From Siphonodentalium dalli (taxonomy: Eukaryota > Mollusca > Scaphopoda > Gadilida > Siphonodentaliidae), in assembly GCA_032622095.1 (NCBI GenBank), contig CP136069.1, forward strand, positions 12,046,036 through 12,110,035: a stretch of DNA of 64,000 bases, written 5' to 3'. Below the pieces are notes generated by a model that was not told the origin of the DNA, ran no database searches, and saw only the letters and a list, made by a program, of their open reading frames with translations. Below are positions 12,628 through 22,444 of the stretch, one piece after another; position 1 is the stretch's first letter, and each line of letters begins with the position of its first letter. Position numbers and translations under genes: made by a program.

Positions 12628-14010
12628 TCTATTATATATTTTGAAGACCTCTGTCTGTATGTATGTTTGTTTGTTTGTTTGTCTGTCTGTCATTAATACA
12701 AATCTACGATTCTCGACCGATCGGGACGAAACTCGGTACGTGTGTGTAGTTTGACCAGGCGGTGAACGTTGTCGTATTGGCGAGCCCGTGCGGCGCCCGC
12801 TTCGCGCATGCGCAGACGAGATCTCGGAAACGGGTGGAGCTATCGACTTGAAATTTGCTATGTGAATGTATCTTGCCCCGGATACGAATTTTATCGGGTC
12901 GCCGAGCCCGTGCGACACCAGCTTCGCGCATGCGCAGACGAGATCTCGGAAACGGGTGGAGCTATCTACTTGAAATTTGCTATGTGAATGTATCTTGCCC
13001 CGGATACGAATTTTATCGGGTCGCCGAGCCCATGCGACGCCAGCTTCGCGCATGCGCAGACCAGATCTCGGAAACGGGTAGAGCTATCGACTTGAAATTT
13101 CGGGCTGGGTAGAGCTATCGACTTGAAATTTGGTTTTTGAATAGCCCGGACAACGTCGGGCTCATCGGCTAGTCTCATATATATTTTGAAGACCTCTGTT
13201 TGTCTGTCTGTATGTTTGTTTGTCTGTCTGTCATTAATACAAATCTACGATTCTCGACCGATCGGGACGAAACTTGGTACGTGTGTGTAGTTTGACCAGG
13301 CGGTGGTCGTTGTCGTATTGGCGAGCCCGTGCGGCGCCCGCTTCGCGCATGCGCAGACGAGATCTCGGAAACGGGTGGAGCTATCGACTTGAAATTTGCT
13401 ACGTGAATGTATCTTGCCCCGGATACGAATTTTATCGGGTCGCCGAGCCCGTGCGACGCCAGTTTCGCGCATGCGCAGACGAGATCTCGGAAACGGGTGG
13501 AGCTATCGACTTGAAATTTGCTATGTGAATGTATCTTGCCCCGGATACGAAATTTATCGGGTCGACAGCCCCGTGCGACGCCAGCTTCGCGCATGCGCAG
13601 ACCAGATCTCGGAAACGGGTGGAGCTATCGACTTGAAATTTGGTATGTGAATGTATCTTGCCCCGGATACGAATTTTATCGGGTCGCCGAGCCCGTGCGA
13701 CGCCAGTTTCGCGCATGCGCAGACGAGATCTCGGAAACGGGTGGAGCTATCGACTTGAAATTTGCTATGTGAATGTATCTTGCCCCGGATACGAAATTTA
13801 TCGGGTCGACAGGCCCGTGCGACGTTAGCTTCGCACATGCGCAGACCAGATCTCGGAAACGGGTGGAGCTATCGACTTGAAATTTGGTATGTGAATGTAT
13901 CTTGCCCCGGATACGAATTTTATCGGGTCGCCGAGCCCGTGCGACGCCAGCTTCGCGCATGCGCAGACCAGATCTCGGAAACGGGTGGAGCTATCGACTT
14001 GAAATTTGGT
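12345..14010 (+). repeat. Internal 122-bp satellite of the Helitron units
   Basis: Each unit contains CGCGCATGCGCAG, 'gatctcggaaacgggt', 'gagctatcgacttgaaat', 'tgtatcttgccccggat' and 'tatcgggtcgcc'. Copies recur every 122 bp inside each Helitron. They number about two, three and six in units 1-3. Because 122 is not a multiple of three, the repeated peptides seen in several frames on both strands are by-products of the repeat. Confidence 0.88.
12628..13172 (+). mobile_element. Non-autonomous Helitron-type element, unit 2
   Basis: Begins TCTATTATATATTTTG directly after the CTAG of unit 1 and ends with the same hairpin and CTAG. About 545 bp with three internal 122-bp copies plus a short duplicated piece near its 3' end. 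The 5' T/G-rich tract (repeats of 'tgtt' and 'tgtc') differs in length from its neighbours. Confidence 0.82.
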
Positions 14011-14047
14011 TTTGAATAGCCCGGACAACGTCGGGCTCATCGGCTAG
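13173..14047 (+). mobile_element. Non-autonomous Helitron-type element, unit 3
   Basis: Begins TCTCATATATATTTTG immediately after unit 2 and ends at CTAG (14044-14047), followed by T. The whole array therefore sits between an A (12179) and a T (14048), the standard Helitron target, without target duplication. About 875 bp, with six internal 122-bp copies. Confidence 0.82.
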
Positions 14048-14470
14048 TCGACAATATATATGAGCATGAACAAAATGAATTAAACATATAAGTTAAAATA
14101 TGCACATACGCGAAGATAACAACATAAATGAATGTGACATGTTCCCAGTATATATCTCTCAGTATAATTGTCTTATTAGTTCTTTTGGGTTATCGGGCGT
14201 GGTGGGGTTGGGTGGGGATGGGGATTTGGATGACAATCATACACATTGTTAATCATATATAGTATACCTTAGGTCATTCTATTATGTATGGGCATTTCCT
14301 GCGTGGGCGATTTTTCGGTCGCTTTTATACAAGGTGTTGTGTCTATATGGGGTGGGGACTTCTAGTTTAATGCCTCATGGGCTCCTATCTGAAAGAGGGC
14401 TTCGCGGATGAATATCGATAGGTTCGTAAGGGTTTTCCTATTGCTTGTTTTGAACAGGCTGTTCAGTTTC
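14048..14470. other. No recognisable feature
   Basis: Unique-looking AT-rich sequence with a G-rich patch near 14200. No exon signals or repeats supported. Confidence 0.35.
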
Positions 14471-14690
14471 AATGCATTGGGTCGGATGTAATAAATATAG
14501 AACATGTAGCTAGACTTAAGTGTCGTCGCTTAAAATGTTTATGTCCGTGAGGGGGATTTGAGCATCTATTGGGCGAGGCTCTGCCGAGTGCAATATATGC
14601 CAAATCCTTCGAGCGGACATAAACAGTTTTAGCGACAACATTAGCTACATATTTTATTTATCCATCGCACAAAACATGCATTTTGTGCGG
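14471..14690. mobile_element. Foldback (hairpin) element, MITE-like
   Basis: The left half (tgtagcta, then gtcgtcgcttaaaatg, tttatgtccg) pairs with the right half (cggacataaac, then ttttagcgacaac, tagctaca). The centre lies around 14580. Pairing is imperfect and extends to the flanking 'aataaata' tracts. It is about 200 bp with no coding capacity. Target duplication is not obvious, so superfamily is open. Confidence 0.55.
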
Positions 14691-15108
14691 TAAATCTGTC
14701 ATTTTTCTCAGTTTTACATTCTTTACTTCGATGATGCCCTTACATTTATTAGGTCAAGCAAACTAATTAGTATTCATGACTTGGCAAAACCGGAGTGCAG
14801 CTTAGAGCGAAATAGTTCGTTGGGTTTTTTAATAGTTATTCTAAGCTGACCTTCAGCTAATGGTTTATATAGATGTTTTAGAGCGAAAACACATATCCGA
14901 TTACGAATATTGTATCAATTGCGGTGAATTGTGGACGATAAAAAGGTCCCAAAATCACATTGATGTCATTCGGGTCGGTTGACGCCCCTAGTTACCTGCG
15001 CAATTTGCATATGCAATTACGTCATGAAAGTAGTACTAACCTAATAAAGATACGTTGACCTAATAAAGCTACTTTGACGTAATAAACGTAACATTTATTA
15101 GGCATGCT

Positions 15109-15470
15109 TTATGTAGGCAACAGAGGTAGTGAGCGGTGGATAATATGGTTTAATGTATTTTTTCTGAGATCAGTAAGTTTGGTGCACTTCAAAATAATGT
15201 GATATTCGTCTCCAATGCCGTCGTTACATAATTTACACTTTCTATCTTCGTGAACTTGTCCAACCCAGGAGCCTGTCTCGATGGGAAGTCGGTGATTCCT
15301 AGTACGGAATTTCATCAGGCGTGAAACGACATTATTGTTGGTGTGTGAAAAATATTTATCTGTGCCAAAGTCTGGCTTAATTATTCTGTAAAAGGTCATC
15401 TTATTTAAATTCGCTATGCTTGCTGTCCATTCATGTATGTATATGTCAGAGAGCCTGCATGCGTTTCACC
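15109..15470 (-). pseudogene. LINE (non-LTR retrotransposon) ORF2 C-terminal fragment
   Basis: A minus-strand open frame of about 120 codons. The motifs are HEWTASIANLNKMTFYRIIK, KFRTRNHRLPIETGSW and the zinc-knuckle-like CKLCNDGIGDEYHIILKC. This matches the region C-terminal to the reverse transcriptase in LINEs of many marine invertebrates. The RT core and endonuclease are absent. The fragment starts after an in-frame stop near 15475 and ends at a stop within the usual tail, so it is truncated on both sides. A sister fragment is at 32848-33225. Confidence 0.7.
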
Positions 15471-15559
15471 GCCGCGTTAAAAATATCACGAGAGGGTATA
15501 CTTTATTGATACCCCTCTAGCGCTCTACACGCTCTATCGCGTTTTAACACAATGTACCC

Positions 15560-16345
15560 GTCATGTAAATACCAAATGTGATTCATTGCATAGATTTATA
15601 TATAAATATTAAAATTACTAAAATTAGAAAAATAACAAATATGGTGTATTACCTAGATTTATAAATACCAAATGTAATGCATTACCGAAATTTAAAATAA
15701 CAAATGTGATGCATTACCGAAATTACAAATAACACATGTGATGCATTACCTAGATTTATAAATACCAAAAGTGATGCATTACCGAAATTAAAATAACAAA
15801 TGTGATGCATTACCTATATATATAAATACCAAATGTGATGTATGATTACCTTGGTTTATAAATACCAAATGTAATGCATTACCGTAATTAAAAATAACAA
15901 ATGTGATGCATTACCGAAATTAAAAATAACCAATATGATGCATTACCTAGATTTATAAATACCAAGTATGATGCATTACCTAAATCAAAAATAACAAATA
16001 TAATGCATTACCTAGGTTTATAAATACCAAATGTGATGCATTACCGAAATTAAAAGTAACAAATGTGGAGCATTATCCAGATTTATAAACACGAAATATG
16101 ATTTATTACCGAAATTAAAAATTAAAAATTTAATGCATTACCTAGATTTATAAATAACATGTGATGCATTACCTAGATTTATAAACACCAAATGTGATGC
16201 ATTGCCTAGATTTATAAACACCAAATGTGATTTAGGATTACCTCGGTTTATAAAAACAAAATGTGATGCATTATCGAAATTAAAAATAACAAATGTGATC
16301 CATTACCTAAATGTGTACATACCAAATGCAATGTAATACCGGATA
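15560..16345. repeat. AT-rich minisatellite, alternating 32- and 33-bp units
   Basis: Two unit types alternate: one with 'tgatgcattaccgaaatt' and one with 'tgatgcattacctagatt', each followed by 'aaataacaaa' or 'ataaataccaaa'. Roughly 23 units, with moderate divergence. It ends near 16340 in unique sequence. Confidence 0.88.
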
Positions 16346-16526
16346 TTGTAATCAACAATACATTATATAAGCAAAGCGACTTTGCAATCATACATGAGAA
16401 GAACTGTATGTACGTGTCTCTTGTTATTTTTTACTACTATATAGAGTACAAGACCAAGTACACAATTATGACGTCATATGTGTTCTTTCGTCGAAAACGA
16501 TAAATAACTGGTTCAATGAAACTCAC

Positions 16527-16738
16527 ATTACTGGAATCAATAAGATCGCACGTGTGGTGGTGATGTATGCGATAAGGAACCAACCTTGATTGAGAAAACC
16601 ATCCTTGACTTGTCTATTGTTATCTGCTTCATACTTTAAACGTTTGGAGCGTGATGTATTACTGCCAGCTATTTCCAGAGTATATACCTTTCCAACACAA
16701 GGCAACTGATAATCGGGTAGGATCAAGTACCACCCCAT
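16527..16738 (-). CDS. Possible extracellular-domain exon (GWYLILPDYQLPC motif)
   Basis: Minus-strand open stretch of about 71 codons ending at a plausible donor (AAT|GTGAGTTT at 16527/16526, phase 2). The translation begins around GWYLILPDYQLPCVGKVYTLEIAGSN. The 'GWY-x-IP-x-Y-x-LPC-x-G' look is shared by beta-sandwich segments that I associate with invertebrate extracellular proteins. It could also be read as the C-terminal strands of a fibronectin III domain. The acceptor is not certain: an in-frame stop lies just upstream, and one candidate AG precedes TTGCCTTG at about 16707. It has the same strand as the other exons here. Treat it as a candidate only. Confidence 0.33.
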
Positions 16739-17150
16739 ACGTTATTACAACCCACCACCACTATCCTGTCGGATGTAGTTTTTGGAACGGGAAGTTCGAA
16801 CATTTTCCAACCAAGATATCCACATAGATCAATTCACACGGCCATATAAGTCTAACAATAAATACCCATAGTGCGTAATGACACACGAGGTCTAAATGAC
16901 TTGACCATGTACGTGTACTATGATGTTGTGAGTAAGGTATGGTACATACATTACACGCGAGATGTAGCTGCATATGGCTATTATATATTGTGTTACGCTG
17001 CCGGTGTGTATATTTTCTTATTTAAATCTAACTTTTTTTAAAGTGGTATGTCAGTTACAATTCACTCTGGCTTGATCACAACAATTGTTAAATAAATATG
17101 GACAGCTCAGCCTCTCGGACTCATGCAGAATGAACATTTCGTCACATTAC

Positions 17151-17264
17151 CTATGTAGTTGCCTGCATCAGTAACTCCTGTGTAAAGTGCTGAACTCTGA
17201 ATGTAGCTTGGGGTCCAGGAAGACTCATTAGGCGAGTAGATCAGTGCATGGGCGACATAACTAA
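17151..17264 (-). CDS. Possible small exon, phase 1-1
   Basis: A 114-base interval with an AG acceptor (at 17266-17265; an alternative lies 4 bases upstream) and an ATAG|GTAATG donor. Both ends are phase 1 and it is open through 38 codons. The translation includes YSPNESSWTPSYIQSSAL and TGVTDAGNYIG. A loose resemblance to the 'SSxCxAAxHAGV' region of LCCL-type modules can be argued, but the cysteine is missing. I do not assign a domain. Orientation and phase fit the lectin exon at 138-332. Confidence 0.35.
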
Positions 17265-17693
17265 CTAACTATGACATAGTAATGATGATGACCATTTGTC
17301 ACCACACGGCATCATGTCAACACAGCCCACAACACTATTTCATAGCTACTGTTGCACATGTGGCTTCAGCCAATATCAATGAATGCATTTAATTTATATT
17401 TCATAAGATTGATATCTAAATTATCGTCAAAAACTCAATCAATATTTTCTCTTCTGATTGTTTGGACTAATTAGTAAAATTGGGGTTTACCTGCTAGAGA
17501 TAGCAAATCATGGCGGTGAAATATTCTGTGCACAATAGTTTAATTCCTAACGCTTCAAAATGTCATGGATTATGCCTCTCTCTTTCTACCGCTTACCCTG
17601 ACAACTTTTATAGCAATTTATAGCGTAAATTTGTTTCCTGTCCGATATCGAACACCGCAATGCATATATGCCCGATAATAACACAAATCGGAG

Positions 17694-17731
17694 TTAAAAT
17701 TAAAATTCAGATATTGCGGGCACATAGTGCT
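17694..17731 (+). repeat. 38-bp direct repeat, left of MITE
   Basis: 'ttaaaattaaaattcagat' followed by 'attgcgggcacatagtgct'. The same sequence, with one extra T, follows the MITE at 18104-18142. This is much longer than any normal target duplication. Confidence 0.8.
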
Positions 17732-17884
17732 TTAACCCTTTACCCAACAAACCGGCCAAAACCGGCCAAATAAAGCTTCAACAGCCTAAAATATCTTCGG
17801 TCTGTCTCAATAGAACCATACAAATATGGGTATCACTGGAACCGGCTCCTTGACCACATTGTGATAGTTACAGTTATGCCCTGT

Positions 17885-17953
17885 GCCAATGCATTCTCTT
17901 ATATATGCGAGTCGACCATAGGTCGCCTCGCATATATAAGAGAATGCATTGGC
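17885..17953. repeat. 69-nt near-perfect palindrome 1
   Basis: Arms GCCAATGCATTCTCTTATAT and its complement, with the centre GTCGACCATAGGTCGCC. It would form a hairpin of about 30 bp in single-stranded DNA or RNA. Confidence 0.9.
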
Positions 17954-18007
17954 CTAAGAAAACTTTTTTTGAACACTTTTTACCATTTTTTCTTTAATAT
18001 GTGTTAA

Positions 18008-18076
18008 GCCAATGCATTCTCTTATATATGCGAGGCGACCTATGGTCGACTCGCATATATAAGAGAATGCATTGGC
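18008..18076. repeat. 69-nt palindrome 2, exact reverse complement of palindrome 1
   Basis: All 69 bases equal the reverse complement of 17885-17953, including the asymmetric centre. The two are separated by 54 bp. Confidence 0.9.
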
Positions 18077-18103
18077 ACAGGACCGTTCTGTTGGGTAAAG
18101 GGT

Positions 18104-18142
18104 TAAAATTAAAATTCAGATATTTGCGGGCACATAGTGCTA
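18104..18142 (+). repeat. Direct repeat, right of MITE
   Basis: Right-hand copy of 17694-17731, with one inserted T ('atatttgcggg' against 'atattgcggg'). Confidence 0.8.
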
Positions 18143-19782
18143 TAAAACCGACAAATAGCAAGTTGATGATACTCCAGGCGATTTGTAATCATAAGCTACT
18201 TGCGCCGACAAAACCTCAAAAGAAAACGGAGGGATTGAGTATAAAATCGCAATCACTTTACTGGCTCCAACCATAAAACACCAGTCAACCATGTACATAC
18301 CAAGGGATGTCACGCATATACTATCGAATTGACCTACGTGGTTACAGAATAAGACATATACTACCGAAAATTGATATGGACATGCTATCTAAAATGTCAT
18401 ATGTACAGTCCTCACTAATAACTGAATATACCGGTACTATAAAGACAGAATGGTACTGCAATATTTACACTTTGAGTATTCTCAGGGAAACTCGGAGGTT
18501 TATTTAGAAATTGTATCAAAACAGCATGATATGGCTGAACCATCAAAGTAGCCTGCAATAATGAATGATGGCACCATCAAATAATCTTCAAAATATCCGG
18601 TGAGTCTACTCAAACAGTCTACTCAAACAGTCTAGCTAACAAACACAAGATGTGAAATTCCAGTTATATGCCTGATTCCACCACTAATATGTTCAATTGG
18701 AAGACAGCAACAGATAAAGGCCAAACATCTGGCAATGGCAAAAAGGACTGATAAAACAATTAATCAAAATTGATCACAGAAAACCATGCAACTACATGGT
18801 GTAACATGTCATGTTGATATATCTCATTGCCATGACCTTGTACATCAATGGAACTTTACGATTGTGCTTCAAACACCTTGACCATCAAACTGTCTGATAA
18901 TTAACCAGGCTCTCAATGTGTCAATCTTTAATGATGGGCAGGACCAACGCCAGTTGAATTAGGTAACATACCAATAAACACCAGCCACTGAGAGGGGTTA
19001 CGGTCATATAGCTCTTACATACTGGCAGTAACATCAAAAGCACACACGAACAGCACACAGTGGGGTATGATGCGAACCATCATTTTAGGCAGTCGAAACA
19101 AGACTAAAGCACTAAAAATATATTGCTGTAAGTCGATAAGAAATCACCAGCATCTATAAAGCGTACACACGGACGGAGGCTAATCAAGCAATTCCTAGTA
19201 AAGAGAAATCATGGAACTCTGTGAGAAAAAATCCGACCACATACCTACAGCAACAAGTCTGGGTATCGTGCGACAAACAAGCACACGTCGTTGATTCAAG
19301 CACTGATTATGATGGTAATCTTAATATACTGGACACAGTTTGATTTAGTAACAAACTTTTGGAGCACAAATAATGATACTAAAATCGATGGCATCAACAA
19401 AAATCACACTTAGTATAAACCTCATCTTCTAATAAAAACAGGACATATGAGTACATACACGTACAATGTAAATCTTCGTTAAATATGGTCGCGCCTCTGA
19501 CGAAGACTTACTCTTCATAGAACTATATGCCAGTGTTATGTAAATAGAGTCGAATCATTGATGAATCAACGTGGTTTAAACCAACAAGCAGCGTGTGGTG
19601 ATGCGCTATATTCTACGCATTGTAAGGCGCTACATACATCGACTAAAACATCTGATAGAAACTGAGGTGTTGAGTATATAATCACATTTTCACAATACAA
19701 ACTTTCATGTTATGTCACATGAACCCACCTCGAAGTCCTTGAGTCCCTTTAAGTCCATAATTATCCACCGATTGACACTCAC
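18143..19782. other. No recognisable feature (presumed intron)
   Basis: Lies between two minus-strand exon candidates. Short open frames exist, but without motifs or paired splice sites that I would support. A local duplicate 'gtctactcaaaca' occurs near 18605. Confidence 0.35.
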
Positions 19783-20092
19783 CTGTTCTCCAGTCAATGG
19801 TGTGGTTCTGGCCATATTTAGTTTCATCCAGTTCTATAACAATTGGCGTGATGGTTATGGCATATCCGGTAGATGGGAGGAGTCCAGACACTGTCACATG
19901 AGGCTGCCAAACTGTTATATCTGGTGCGGCATCTCGTCTAATAATATAACTGTCGACGAACTTTCCGTTTGTTGGTGGGTTCCAGTAAATCTCAAAGTAA
20001 GTCTCATTCTTGTCACCGTTCACTCCGGTGATGACTAATTCTGTCACTGAAGGCGGAAGAGTGTTTTCTACCCAATTAATCTCACTCAAGGC
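19783..20092 (-). CDS. Fibronectin type III domain exon
   Basis: Minus-strand exon of 310 bases (103 codons plus one base). The acceptor is 'tatatatacccag|GCC' (phase 0) and the donor ACAG|GTGAGTGTC (phase 1). It encodes one complete fibronectin III domain: LPPSVTELVITGV (strand A/B), YFEIYWNPPTNGKFVDSY (the conserved tryptophan strand B/C), YIIRRDAAPDI, then VTVSGLLPSTGYAITITPIV, the typical 'L-x-P-x-T-x-Y' motif of strands E-F. Such domains are extracellular adhesion or receptor modules. This is the best-supported exon in the window. Reading through the donor gives a short Gly-X-Y-like tail (GLKGTQGLRGG) before a stop; I consider this intronic. Which gene it belongs to is unknown. It may share a transcript with the lectin exon at 138-332. 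Confidence 0.83.
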
Positions 20093-21400
20093 CTGGGTAT
20101 ATATATACAAATGAAATTTGTCAGCATCCATTCAGCTATCATTCAGTTGGAGAGAAATATTAATTAAATTAGTTCCCGTCAACAGACATATTTGACACTT
20201 GCTATTTAGGATAAATGCACATAACAGCGCTCTTTTGTGGCAAATATTATAGTGTCAAAGCAGAGAATAAATGCTTATTTTGAGATTAATTTGTCATTAT
20301 AATAAATCATTTTCTTTCACTTGTGGTGCACATTTTTATATCTAGAATTGTGTTTAGACAATTTTAATTGCGATACAATAATTTCTTGGATTAAGATTGT
20401 TCTCTATGTTTGAGAAAATTATATAAAGAACAAGAAGAATTATGTTATCACATTGGGACCGCTAAATGTTTGTTTATTCAAATCTGTTCCAGAATAAAAC
20501 TATTTCTCACCTGAAACACTCATTCTAAACACTGCACACATGCTTACTGTCACAATTTAGTCAACAAAACAAAGATAGTAAATTAATGACTGCCACCAAC
20601 GTATACAATCTAATATACAAAACGGAAAAATTGTTATTACATTATTTGACCGAACATTCTGTTCATGTAGTCAACAAGAATAACTAATAAAATCCCAAAT
20701 GATTCCCCAGTAAATCATGCATGCTTGTATCGCGTTTAAGTAGAAAGCTTTTCTCTTAAGTTTAACACAAATATTTTCTTAGTTAAGAGACCTGCGTTCT
20801 TAACTTAGAAAATCTTTCAGATATGATTACTAAATATTTTCTTCTGTCATTCCCCAAAAAAACTTTTCGTATTTTGTTTTCTCCAAATTAAGAAAATCAT
20901 TTCAAGATATATAACGGTATTAATTAAATTACTGAGTGTCCAGAGTCTTCATTTGTTAAAATAAAATCATGCTCTCAATCACTCCAAAACAATCGAGTAG
21001 CGAATGTTAAACGTAAGTATTACTACTTGACGTTCTCTAGGCCATTGGTAATGGTTTTTTTTGGGTCGTTCGTTCGTTCATTATAGGCCTGCCACCCGGC
21101 AACTAGATCCAGTTTATTACCACGCGAATTATGTCCCTTTAACTTCCTACCTGACGTTGTCATTTCAAGAAAATAATGGGAAGATGTATCCGACACTATT
21201 GTGCTTTTATGATTGGAATGCACGCTATATGATTGAATTATTGTATCAAGCGTAAGTATGCAATAATTTTAGCTGCCAACGCCTCATTGTTTGTTACTCG
21301 TCTTCAATGCTGGTATTCCCCTCTCCCGTTCCCGAGAAGAGGTGTCAGCTGACAAGTCACATGACCTATGGAAACGGATGGTACATGTTTGCAAAATGTT
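20093..21400. other. No recognisable feature
   Basis: AT-rich. One possible micro-exon on the minus strand with donor TTTCAG|GTGAGA near 20512 was seen but is too short to support. No repeats of note. Confidence 0.35.
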
Positions 21401-21715
21401 ACTGTCTCGCGAATTAAACAAAACCAATTTAGAAGCTTTAGAAAAAAGTAGCATTCCAAAAGCTACAAGTAGAGCAACATACTATGGAATAAAAACAATT
21501 CACAGATTGTTTGAAGAGTAGTCGAACATGTGACTTTAATACAATTTCTCCTGAACCTTTAAATGGAATATTGCGTAAATTATATGATGAAGTGAAATAA
21601 AAAGACAAGACACAAGGTTATCTCCAAGCACTTTGATTGGCCTCAGAGCAGCAATTCATTGACATATCACACCAGCACCAATAAGCCGGCCAATAAATAT
21701 TATTAATTGTGAACC
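21400..21715 (+). pseudogene. Crypton-like tyrosine recombinase relic (DUF3504-type N-terminal region)
   Basis: Several blocks in shifting frames: LNKTNLEALEKSSIPKATSR with ATYYGIKTIHRLFEE, a stop, FNTISPEPLNGILRKLYDEV, a stop, KDKTQGY, then after a frameshift STLIGLRAAIH, a stop, and HITPAPISRPINII. Their order and spacing match the N-terminal, core-binding part of the tyrosine-recombinase-like proteins found as Cryptons and Crypton-derived genes in animals (KIAA1958/QRICH1-like). The catalytic R...HxxR...Y part was not found. Downstream, 21722-22000 has an open frame rich in Ser/Asn/Asp that might be a remnant of the C-terminal tail. It has at least three stops and one frameshift, so it is non-functional. 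Confidence 0.62.
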
Positions 21716-21999
21716 CTACCCATGATGACCCAGATGACGTTCATTCCATTAGCACTGATGGGGGGGGGTTTTATTGTCGACCACAGTATTGCTAGCAGTG
21801 ATGCAATAAGCAACGACAATGACACAAATAAAGACAATGCAGTTTCTGAACCCGTGAGTGACCCTTCTAAAGTGAACTTTATCGCAAATAAAGGCATCAT
21901 AACCATTCCATCAAATGCTCCTTCTGTTTTGCATGTTGATGTTCCAATTGGTCCATGTGCTTTATCTACTGTACATAAACTACTACTAGTAGTAATCTA

Positions 22000-22440
22000 A
22001 ATACACATCCACTCGCACCAAGCATCATGGCTAGTGCTACATCCAATGACTGCACAACTCATATGCACTATAAATGACTTTTAACTCATTTCTAAATAAG
22101 TGTTAAGTGTTAAGTCTGTTGCATTGAGTTGGTGTTCAAATGATATTAAATTTAAATGTCCTTGAAAATATTTCTCTCTTATTCTGCTTCATTATTCCAC
22201 TGAATCCTTAAATGTATCAAATGTCCAAAAACGGTGGCATAGCAACCATCAGCTCGCCGCAGGTGAATGACGTCATATAACTGTTTTTATATTTTATATA
22301 CCATGAGAGGAAATTTGCTATTTAGCGAAATTGACACGTGACTTCCGATTAGCAACTGTTTAAAATTGCGGAATCGGAAGTGGAACAACGAGATGAAATG
22401 CCACGGCTCATGATGTCATTTACGTCATGTTGGCAGCGTA
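22000..22440. other. No gene; short inverted phrases
   Basis: AT-rich, with 'gacttccgattagcaac' and 'gcggaatcggaagtgg' inverted relative to one another near 22345-22380, and 'gacgtcat' motifs near 22269 and 22420. No supported coding sequence. Confidence 0.35.
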
Positions 22441-22444
22441 GGTG

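Larger units (their letters stand above)
17736..18102. mobile_element. piggyBac-like MITE with nested palindromes
   Basis: Flanked by TTAA at 17732-17735 and 18103-18106. Terminal inverted repeats are CCCTTTACCCAACA and TGTTGGGTAAAGGG. TTAA target and CCCTTT-type ends are characteristic of piggyBac-group elements. About 367 bp, non-coding. Its interior holds two long palindromes at 17885-17953 and 18008-18076 that are exact reverse complements of one another. Confidence 0.8.

Noticed and set aside
12345-14010. CENP-B-box-like sequence (ctcggaaacgggt) in the Helitron satellite
   Set aside because: The spacing between the TCG-like and CGGG parts is too short compared with the known box.
12085-14040. 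Long open frames on both strands with repeated peptides such as SSTRFRDLVCACAK and the like
   Set aside because: They come from the 122-bp repeat read in all three frames on both strands. There is no start context, no splice sites and no domain.
17885-18076. Double hairpin as a Rho-independent terminator or bacterial structure
   Set aside because: Eukaryotic context, TTAA-flanked MITE and no adjacent gene end.
20500-20560. Possible micro-exon with donor TTTCAG|GTGAGA on the minus strand
   Set aside because: Less than 50 bases, no domain and a weak acceptor. Could not be supported.
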